Assembly (NCBI GenBank): GCA_947302945.1 | Contig: CAMYWZ010000090.1 | Span: forward strand, 1 to 5,471 | From: an uncultured Bacillota bacterium | GTDB taxonomy: Bacteria; Bacillota; Clostridia; Peptostreptococcales; Anaerovoracaceae | Length of the DNA: 5,471 nucleotides | Direction of reading: 5' to 3' | Translations under genes and position numbers: made by a program | Shown here: in pieces, positions 1 through 4,987 of the stretch | How the letters are laid out: each line of letters starts with the position of its first letter | How positions within the stretch are numbered: position 1 is the first letter of the stretch | The notes under the pieces: generated by a model | Databases searched by the model: none | Told to the model about the DNA's origin: nothing | What the model saw: only the letters and a program-made list of their open reading frames with translations

Positions 1-32
1 CCCTGCGAAGGAAGTGAAACCCAAAGAACGAG

Positions 33-59
33 AAAGGGCCGTCCGACGGACGGCCCTTT
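33..59. terminator. Bidirectional intrinsic terminator hairpin
   Basis: A perfect inverted repeat: positions 33-44 (AAAGGGCCGTCC) pair with 48-59 (GGACGGCCCTTT) around a GAC loop, giving a 12-bp, GC-rich stem. On the + strand it ends in TTTT (57-60). Read on the minus strand, the stem is followed by a T-rich tract (TTTCTCGTTCTTT). It lies 16 bases after the stop codon of the leftward permease gene, so it most likely ends that operon. The T-tract on both strands suggests it also stops transcription coming from a gene to the left of the window. Confidence 0.88.
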
Positions 60-75
60 TGGCATGCAACGTCGT

Positions 76-1500
76 TTACACCACCGCGAAGAACTTGATT
101 ATGAACAGGAGCGAGATGATGTAGGTCAGGGCGGAGACCTCCCGGGCCTTGCCGGAGAACACCTTGATGACGGTGTAACAGATCATGGCGAGGCCGATGC
201 CGTGGCCGATGGAGCCGGAGACGGGCATGGCAATGAGCATGATGAACACGGGCACGATCTGGTCGATGTCGTTGAAGTCGATGTTCTGCAGGCCCTGGAG
301 CATCAATATGCCCACGAAGATCAGGGCCGAGCTGGTGGCCGCCGCTGGGATGATGGCCGCGATGGGGGCCAGGAACGTGCAGGCGAGGAACATAACGGCT
401 GCGGTCAGGGCCGTGAGGCCCGTGCGGCCGCCCGCCTCCACGCCGGAAGCGGATTCCACGAAGGTGGTCACCGTGGACGTGCCCATGAAGGCGCCGGAGA
501 CCGTGCCGATGGCGTCCGCCAGCAGCGCCTCCTTCAGCTTGGGCATGTTGCCGTCCTTGTCGGTCATGCCCGCCCGGGAGGCGGTGCCCACCAGGGTGCC
601 GATGGTGTCGAACATGTCGATGATGCAGAAGGTGATGACCAGGGTGATCACTGTGAACCAGCCGATCTGAGCGAATCCGCTGAAGTCAAGCTTGAAGAGC
701 GTGGTCTTTGCCATGTCGGCGAAGGGCGGCAGGAAGGACGCGGTAGCAAGGCTTGCGAACGGGTTGGTGCCCAGGAAGATCGCGCTGCCTGCCCAGTGGA
801 TGATGGAGGCTACGATCATGCCGATCAGGACGGCGCCCTTTACCTTCTTGTGGGCAAGAGCAACGATCACGAAGAGGCCTACGAACATGGTGACTACTGC
901 AAGGACCATTGCCTGGAAGCCGGAGCCCATGGCGGTCTTGGCGGAGCCGGACGTGAGAGCTCCGAAGAAGTCCCTCATCGCGTAGAACGGGCCGCCGGTC
1001 TCGGAGTAGATGCCCGCGTTGGAGCCGAAGCCGATGTTCATCAGCATCAGACCGATGGCAGGGCCGATCCCAAGGCGTACGCCCAGAGGAATGGCCTCAA
1101 CGATCTTTTCCCTGACGTTGAAGATGGAGAGGAGGATGAATACGACACCCTCGACAAGGATGAGCACCAGTCCTGCCTGGAATGACTTTGCGTAGCTGGT
1201 GCCTGTGATCGCGGCGATGTTTGCCACGACTACCGCGAAGAATGAGTTAAGACCCATTCCGGGGGCCATCGCGAACGGCTTGTTGGCCAGGAATGCCATG
1301 CAGCACGTACCTATGAAGGAAGCGATGCAGGTGGCAAGGAATACGCCGTTCCAGAGATCCTGGCCCTCAGCTCCGAATCCTGTGAGCAGGTTCGGGTTGA
1401 GCGCGATGATGTAGGCCATGGTCATGAATGTGGTAAGACCGGCTATGATCTCGATCTTGACCGTGGTCTTGTTCTCTTTGAGCTTGAACAATTTTTCCAT
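76..1500 (-). CDS. NCS2 family purine permease (AzgA/PbuG-like)
   Basis: An integral membrane, probably proton-coupled, importer of purine bases (hypoxanthine, guanine and/or adenine in the AzgA branch of NCS2). The 474-residue product has the usual family length and is almost entirely hydrophobic segments. Visible hallmarks are the N-terminal GLTTFMTMAYIIALNP (21-36), the TM3 motif MAPGMGLNSFFA (78-89), VRLGIGPAIGLML (141-153), the TM8 motif IDMFDTIGTLVG (294-305), and the TM10 block GTSTVTTFVESASGVEAGGR (340-359). The acidic residues of the TM8 and TM10 motifs are the usual substrate-binding positions. The start ATG is at 1498-1500, preceded by AAAAGGAG with a fairly long 12-base spacing; no other in-frame start lies nearby. 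It is the second gene of an operon with the phosphoribosyltransferase 39 bases upstream and ends 16 bases before the terminator. Family assignment is firm; which purine it carries cannot be read from sequence. Confidence 0.95.
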   Translation of the reverse strand: MEKLFKLKENKTTVKIEIIAGLTTFMTMAYIIALNPNLLTGFGAEGQDLWNGVFLATCIASFIGTCCMAFLANKPFAMAPGMGLNSFFAVVVANIAAITGTSYAKSFQAGLVLILVEGVVFILLSIFNVREKIVEAIPLGVRLGIGPAIGLMLMNIGFGSNAGIYSETGGPFYAMRDFFGALTSGSAKTAMGSGFQAMVLAVVTMFVGLFVIVALAHKKVKGAVLIGMIVASIIHWAGSAIFLGTNPFASLATASFLPPFADMAKTTLFKLDFSGFAQIGWFTVITLVITFCIIDMFDTIGTLVGTASRAGMTDKDGNMPKLKEALLADAIGTVSGAFMGTSTVTTFVESASGVEAGGRTGLTALTAAVMFLACTFLAPIAAIIPAAATSSALIFVGILMLQGLQNIDFNDIDQIVPVFIMLIAMPVSGSIGHGIGLAMICYTVIKVFSGKAREVSALTYIISLLFIIKFFAVV

Positions 1501-1539
1501 GATGATAACGTTCTCCTTTTTATAATGAAACTATAATGA

Positions 1540-2100
1540 TTAGCCTTTTTCAGTGCCGTCCGCGTTGAGCAGGGGCAGGGGGGCGAGGAACTTGATGTCC
1601 TTGCGCTTTGCGGCGTCTCCTTCGGCGAGTACGGCTATCTTGCCGGCCACGGTGCCGCCTGCAAGCTGGACAAGGTGCTCCATGGCGAGCAGCGAGCCGC
1701 CGGTGGAGATGACGTCGTCCATGATGAGGATGCGCTTGCCTTTGATCAGGTCAGCGTCGTCGCGGCCGAGGAAGAGCATCTGGACGCCGAGGGTGGTTAT
1801 GGACCTGTCTTCCACGTGGATGGGATCCGGCATGTAGACCTTGGAGCCTTTGCGGGCTATGAAGTACTTTTTCGCTCCGGACTGGCGGGCCATCTCGTGG
1901 ATGAGGGGGATGCTCTTGGCTTCCGCTGTGAGGATGTAGTCGTAATCCTCCTTGGGCACGAGCTTTAGGAGCTCTCTGGCGCAGGCTACGGTGATCTCCT
2001 GGTCTCCGAAGCAGATGAAGGCGGCGATGTAGAGGTCGTCCGTGACTCTGCAGATCGGCAGTTCTCTGTGCAGACCGGCTATGTCTATCGGGTATGTCAT
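1540..2100 (-). CDS. Purine (adenine-type) phosphoribosyltransferase family protein
   Basis: A type I phosphoribosyltransferase, predicted to join a purine base to PRPP to give the nucleoside monophosphate plus pyrophosphate in the cytosol. The 186 residues match the usual APRT/XPRT size. The PRPP-binding signature ILIMDDVISTGGS is at 124-136 with the acidic pair D128-D129. Other family blocks are LTAEAKSIPLIHEMAR (57-72; equivalent to the EAKG/EARG loop of adenine phosphoribosyltransferases), ARKGSKVYM (82-90) and the late LAEGDAAKR (158-166). The start ATG at 2098-2100 has AAAGGAG (2110-2116 on the minus strand) 9 bases away. It is the first gene of the leftward operon, ahead of an NCS2 purine permease, which supports a salvage role: import, then trapping as nucleotide. 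Apt-like is the best guess, but xanthine or guanine specificity is not excluded, so no symbol is given. No purine riboswitch core is visible in its roughly 48-base leader. Confidence 0.92.
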   Translation of the reverse strand: MTYPIDIAGLHRELPICRVTDDLYIAAFICFGDQEITVACARELLKLVPKEDYDYILTAEAKSIPLIHEMARQSGAKKYFIARKGSKVYMPDPIHVEDRSITTLGVQMLFLGRDDADLIKGKRILIMDDVISTGGSLLAMEHLVQLAGGTVAGKIAVLAEGDAAKRKDIKFLAPLPLLNADGTEKG

Positions 2101-2154
2101 AAGGCGTTTCTCCTTTCAAAGGCAGGTACAACATCTAGTTATTCAATACACTTT

Positions 2155-2183
2155 ATTATACATCATATTGCGTTAAAATACAA
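2155..2183 (-). promoter_or_regulatory. Sigma-A-type promoter of the purine-salvage operon
   Basis: On the minus strand, TTGTAT (2178-2183) and a perfect TATAAT (2155-2160) are separated by exactly 17 bases. The -35 matches consensus at only 3 of 6 positions. Transcription would start near 2148, leaving about 48 bases of leader before the phosphoribosyltransferase ATG. The perfect -10, the ideal spacing and the A-tracts behind it make this convincing; the start site itself is inferred. Confidence 0.7.
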
Positions 2184-2187
2184 AGGA

Positions 2188-2211
2188 TTTCAACAATTTT
2201 CAGCAATTTTT
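2188..2211 (-). repeat. Tandem 10-base repeats / phased A-tracts behind the promoter
   Basis: On the + strand CAACAATTTT (2191-2200) is followed directly by CAGCAATTTT (2201-2210), a tandem 10-mer with one mismatch. On the minus strand this reads as A-runs at 2207-2211, 2197-2200 and 2188-2190, about one helical turn apart. They fall roughly at -40 to -64 relative to the inferred start of the leftward operon, the place of an UP element. The likely role is RNA polymerase alpha-subunit contact or intrinsic DNA bending, which may offset the weak -35. A regulator site is an alternative. Confidence 0.45.
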
Positions 2212-2252
2212 CGAAGCGTTTTTGCGTCATATCCCGCAGCGCGCAAGGACCT

Positions 2253-2274
2253 ATCCGTGAAGCGCATAGCGGAT
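2253..2274. promoter_or_regulatory. Possible operator: interrupted inverted repeat ATCCG-N12-CGGAT
   Basis: ATCCG (2253-2257) and CGGAT (2270-2274) form a short interrupted palindrome with half-site centres 17 bases apart. It lies in a GC-rich patch (about 2214-2280) inside an otherwise AT-rich spacer, just upstream of the rightward -35. That is where an activator or repressor of the URO-D/FAD operon could bind. The arms are only 5 bases, so chance is a real possibility. Confidence 0.2.
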
Positions 2275-2287
2275 GCCGCATTTTGCA

Positions 2288-2317
2288 TTGTAATCTTGCC
2301 CGCTATTGCGTTATTAT
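2288..2317 (+). promoter_or_regulatory. Probable sigma-A promoter of the URO-D/FAD operon
   Basis: TTGTAA (2288-2293, 4 of 6 to consensus) and TATTAT (2312-2317, 5 of 6) are separated by 18 bases. An overlapping TATATT at 2315-2320 is an alternative -10. Transcription would start near 2324, giving a short leader of about 24 bases that contains AGGAGG (2336-2341). There is no room for a riboswitch downstream of this start. Confidence 0.5.
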
Positions 2318-2347
2318 ATTAACAGAGATATTATCAGGAGGTAGATC

Positions 2348-3400
2348 ATGTACAGAAAGATACCCTTTGTTGAGGCTGAACGTCAGGTAATAGGCTCGCG
2401 CCCGGGAAGGCTCGGAAACGTGCACTATACATACAATACGCCTGTCACGCCCCGCGAGAACATCCATGCGTTGTTCGAAGAAAGACATCCCTACTGGATG
2501 CCTATTATCACTGAAGTCATAGACCAGACGCCGATGTCCTACAACATGAACCTCGGCCGAGGCAGACACTGCGACAACACCGACGCCTTCGGCATCAGGT
2601 GGAAGTTCGTGGAACAGGTCGGAGGCTCCATAGAGGAGCCGGGCCAGCACTTCCTGGAAACTATAGATGAGTGGAAAGACAAGGTAAAGATCCCCGATAT
2701 CGAGGCATGGAACTGGGCAAAGGACGTGGAAGACACCAAGATCGACCCGCGCTTCTCCCTCGAGTTCACATTCATTAACGGCTTCTGGTTCGAGCGCCTG
2801 ATATCCTTCATGGACTTCATGGATGCTGCAATGGCCCTCATCGACGAGGACTACGCGGACGACATCAGAGGCCTGTTCGACGCCACCACCGGTCTGGGCT
2901 GCCAGCTGGTAGACAAGTTCTGCACTCTCTGGCCGCAGCTGGACATCATCGAGAGCCATGACGACTGGGGTTCCCAGAAGTCCCCGTTCTTCTCCCAGGA
3001 AGTAGCGGAAGAGTTCTTCGTCCCGGCCATGAGAAAGCTCAACGACCGCATCCACAGCTGGGGCAGGATCGCCTTCCTGCACTCCTGCGGACACAACGCG
3101 GACCGCACCCAGGCTTACATAGACGCAGGCTTCGATTACTGGGGCCCGCAGGACATGAACGACATCGAATTCCTCTACGACAAGTACGGCGACAAGATCG
3201 TCCTCGGCGTATTCCCGCAGGAGACCAACCTTGCCGAGCTTTCCGAAGACGAACAGCGCAAGGCCGCAAGGGCTCTGGCGGATAAGTACTGCAAGCCCGG
3301 AAAGCCCGCGATACTGGGCATGCCCGCAACAAGGCGCGTAACGCCCGCCTTCTCAGACGAGCTTTACAGATACAGCAGACAGATCTATCTGGACGAGTAA
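2348..3400 (+). CDS. Uroporphyrinogen decarboxylase (URO-D)/MtaA-superfamily protein
   Basis: A 350-residue cytosolic protein of the URO-D fold, the superfamily that includes HemE and corrinoid-dependent methyltransferases (MtaA, CmuA, MtvB-type demethylases). Supporting features are ESHDDWGSQKSPFFSQEVAE (202-221), the equivalent of the acidic DD...P.FS..F block; the metal-site-like FLHSCGHN (243-250, H245 and C247); and the late AGFDYWGPQDMNDI (260-273) and GDKIVLGVFPQETN (281-294), typical of the last barrel strands. It does not look like true HemE: the HemE N-terminal substrate motif is missing and no haem genes are near. The third zinc Cys expected near the C-terminus in MtaA-like enzymes is not seen: the strand reads AILGMPATRRVTP (321-333), with C315 the nearest Cys. 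The start is fixed by AGGAGG 6 bases before ATG. It is the first gene of an operon with the FAD oxidoreductase 42 bases downstream. Superfamily is solid; substrate and reaction are unknown. No corrinoid protein gene is visible here. Confidence 0.85.
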   Translation: MYRKIPFVEAERQVIGSRPGRLGNVHYTYNTPVTPRENIHALFEERHPYWMPIITEVIDQTPMSYNMNLGRGRHCDNTDAFGIRWKFVEQVGGSIEEPGQHFLETIDEWKDKVKIPDIEAWNWAKDVEDTKIDPRFSLEFTFINGFWFERLISFMDFMDAAMALIDEDYADDIRGLFDATTGLGCQLVDKFCTLWPQLDIIESHDDWGSQKSPFFSQEVAEEFFVPAMRKLNDRIHSWGRIAFLHSCGHNADRTQAYIDAGFDYWGPQDMNDIEFLYDKYGDKIVLGVFPQETNLAELSEDEQRKAARALADKYCKPGKPAILGMPATRRVTPAFSDELYRYSRQIYLDE

Positions 3401-3442
3401 CAGGCAGCAGGTTTTTTCCAATCAGCACAGGAGGAACAGAAC

Positions 3443-4900
3443 ATGGCAAAGACTTATTTTGAACCGGGAAGGGAGATTCCCGTATACGCGGAATGCGACG
3501 TCCTGGTGGTAGGTTCCGGCGCGGCCGGACACAGCGCGGCAGTAGCAGCAGCACGTGCAGGCGCAAAGAACATCATACTCATGGAGCGCTACGGCTATTC
3601 CGGCGGCGACGTTACAGGCGACTACGTACTGATGGTCCCCAAGCTCTCCTGGAAGACACTGCCCTTCGTGCGCGGTCTTCAGGAGGAGTGGTTCGACCGC
3701 ATGGAGAAGAACGCTCCCGGCTCCACATGGGGCCCCAGGATGGAGGACATAGGCAAGCAGGACAAGGCTCTGATCTACCGCTGGAGCCACAAGATGGACA
3801 CTTCCAGCCCCAGCGAGCCGAAGATGCTGGTCCGCTCCGTCTACTACGACGGCCCGCAGCTCGAGATAGAGCTGGATATGATGCTCCTTGAGGAAAAGGA
3901 CAGGATCAGGATCCTTTACCACAGCTGGGGTACCAGGCCCATCATCGAAGACAACGTCATCAAAGGCGTATATTTCGAGTCCAAGGAAGGCCGCCAGGCA
4001 GTCCTCGGCGACGGCGACATCTACCGCGGTGCAGGCGTTCCCTACGAGCACCTCTCCGACAAGAAGACCCGTTCCCACTGCACCACGCTGGCCTGGAGAG
4101 TCGGCGGAGTCGATACCGACTTCCTCCTTGAGTGGCGCAGGGCCCATCCGGAAGAGTGGCAGGCAGCCGTCAAGGAACTGGCCAAGATCCAGGGCTTCTC
4201 CGGCGGAATGCCCTGCTGGGACGAGCCGAACGGCAACCTTCTCGTATTCAACAAGTTCGACAACATGGACTGCGCGTCCATCAAGGACCTCACCCACACG
4301 GAGATCAGCGTCCGCGCCAAGATCCGCGAGGTCATCGACTACTGCAAGCAGACCATACCCGGCGCCTACAGAAACATGTACCTGCTGAGCATCGCGCCGC
4401 AGACAGGCGTGCGCTGCAGCAACAGGCTCATAGGTGAATACATCATGAGCCCGGCCGACTGGCTCTTCGCAAAGCAGCATGACGACGTCATCGCATGGCA
4501 CTCCACCATCTGCCGCATCAACGACTGCGGCCCGGTCGAGATCCCGTACAGGGCCATAGTCCCGAAGGGCATGGACAACCTCCTGGCCCCGGGCAGACAC
4601 CTCTCCGCGGACCACGTCTCCATAGACTGGCTGAACCTGATCCCGCAGTGCATAGGCACAGGCCAGGCAGCCGGTGTCGCCGCAGCTGTTGCCCTTGAGA
4701 AGGGCACCGGCACCCGCGACGTGGACATCAAGGCGGTCCAGGACATCCTGGTTGACCAGAACGTGCCTCTCCCGAGGAACGCCAAGGTCGGCAAGGAATA
4801 CACCGAACTCGTGGAAGAGTACCAGCACGGCCTCTACACCGATCTGGCCAAGCAGATGCTCGCCGATCCCGAGGTCATGAAGGCCTACAGACAGGGCTGA
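3443..4900 (+). CDS. FAD-dependent oxidoreductase (FAD_oxidored, PF12831-like)
   Basis: A 485-residue flavoprotein, probably cytosolic, of the FAD_oxidored group related to fumarate reductase/GidA-type flavoproteins. The N-terminal Rossmann motif is DVLVVGSGAAGHSAAVAAAR (19-38; GxGxxG at 24-29), with E48 ending strand 2 (IILMERYGYSGGD) as the ribose-binding acid. Further family blocks are TGVRCSNRLIGEYIMSPADW (321-340; the R-R-GEY-D block) and the C-terminal flavin-closing LLAPGRHLSADH (380-391) and GTGQAAGVAAAVA (405-417). Between them, the usual V-I-D-A-T-G-D-G-D strand is reduced: residues 182-192 read EGRQAVLGDGD, so about 8 residues (the strand plus AT) seem missing, although GDGDIYRGAG continues normally. 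AGGAGG at 3429-3434, 8 bases before ATG, supports the start. It is co-transcribed with the URO-D-like gene. It likely oxidises or reduces that partner's substrate or product, but neither is known. No terminator lies between its stop and the insertion sequence. Confidence 0.88.
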   Translation: MAKTYFEPGREIPVYAECDVLVVGSGAAGHSAAVAAARAGAKNIILMERYGYSGGDVTGDYVLMVPKLSWKTLPFVRGLQEEWFDRMEKNAPGSTWGPRMEDIGKQDKALIYRWSHKMDTSSPSEPKMLVRSVYYDGPQLEIELDMMLLEEKDRIRILYHSWGTRPIIEDNVIKGVYFESKEGRQAVLGDGDIYRGAGVPYEHLSDKKTRSHCTTLAWRVGGVDTDFLLEWRRAHPEEWQAAVKELAKIQGFSGGMPCWDEPNGNLLVFNKFDNMDCASIKDLTHTEISVRAKIREVIDYCKQTIPGAYRNMYLLSIAPQTGVRCSNRLIGEYIMSPADWLFAKQHDDVIAWHSTICRINDCGPVEIPYRAIVPKGMDNLLAPGRHLSADHVSIDWLNLIPQCIGTGQAAGVAAAVALEKGTGTRDVDIKAVQDILVDQNVPLPRNAKVGKEYTELVEEYQHGLYTDLAKQMLADPEVMKAYRQG

Positions 4901-4942
4901 TCTTTCGCAGCATCACAGCACCCGGGGCGTAAAGTTGAAGTG

Positions 4943-4982
4943 AACCCCTTTCGTTAGACAAAAAACACTAATGAAAGGGGTT
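4943..4982 (+). promoter_or_regulatory. Terminal hairpin of the IS, occluding the orfA ribosome site
   Basis: Positions 4943-4957 (AACCCCTTTCGTTAG) pair with 4968-4982 (CTAATGAAAGGGGTT) in a 15-bp stem with one G-U wobble (4953/4972) and a 10-base loop, ACAAAAAACA. The 3' arm contains GAAAGGGG (4973-4980), the only ribosome-binding candidate for orfA, 7 bases before its ATG. RNA reading in from the URO-D/FAD operon would fold this stem and hide the site. The stem is followed by TTTT (4981-4984), so it may also act as a weak terminator for that operon. The stem is seen directly; its role is inferred from the known protection of transposase genes against read-through in other ISs. Confidence 0.65.
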
Positions 4983-4987
4983 TTAGA

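Noticed and set aside
1..17. A possible + strand gene end (CTGCGAAGGAAGTGA, reading LRRK-stop) just before the bidirectional terminator.
   Set aside because: Its position before a terminator is suggestive, but five codons cannot support a gene call.
64..1185. A 373-residue + strand frame opposite the NCS2 permease, rich in H, D, G and E.
   Set aside because: Its composition is the typical complement of hydrophobic membrane codons; it has no domain, and the permease on the other strand is certain.
1521..1538. Two TATAATG copies 11 bases apart on the + strand between the two salvage genes.
   Set aside because: They look like -10 boxes but have no -35 at a proper distance and point antisense into the phosphoribosyltransferase; probably AT-rich spacer by chance.
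2205..2220. TTCGAA palindrome in the spacer as a possible PurR box for the purine operon.
   Set aside because: Only the CGAA core resembles a PurBox; the flanks do not fit and no second box in the expected arrangement is visible.
2101..2347. Cobalamin or purine riboswitch in the divergent spacer.
   Set aside because: No conserved riboswitch core is readable on either strand, and the predicted leaders (about 48 and 24 bases) are too short.
2303..3094. A 263-residue minus-strand frame opposite the URO-D-like gene.
   Set aside because: It lies almost entirely antisense to a clear family member, begins without a convincing ribosome site, and its end overlaps the rightward promoter.
2348..3400. 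True uroporphyrinogen decarboxylase (hemE).
   Set aside because: The HemE N-terminal substrate-binding arginine motif is not seen, HxCG is a methyltransferase-side feature, and there are no haem genes nearby.
3422..4828. A 468-residue open frame on the minus strand opposite the FAD oxidoreductase.
   Set aside because: It mirrors a well-supported flavoprotein gene, has no recognisable domain, and is explained by GC-rich third positions that remove antisense stops.
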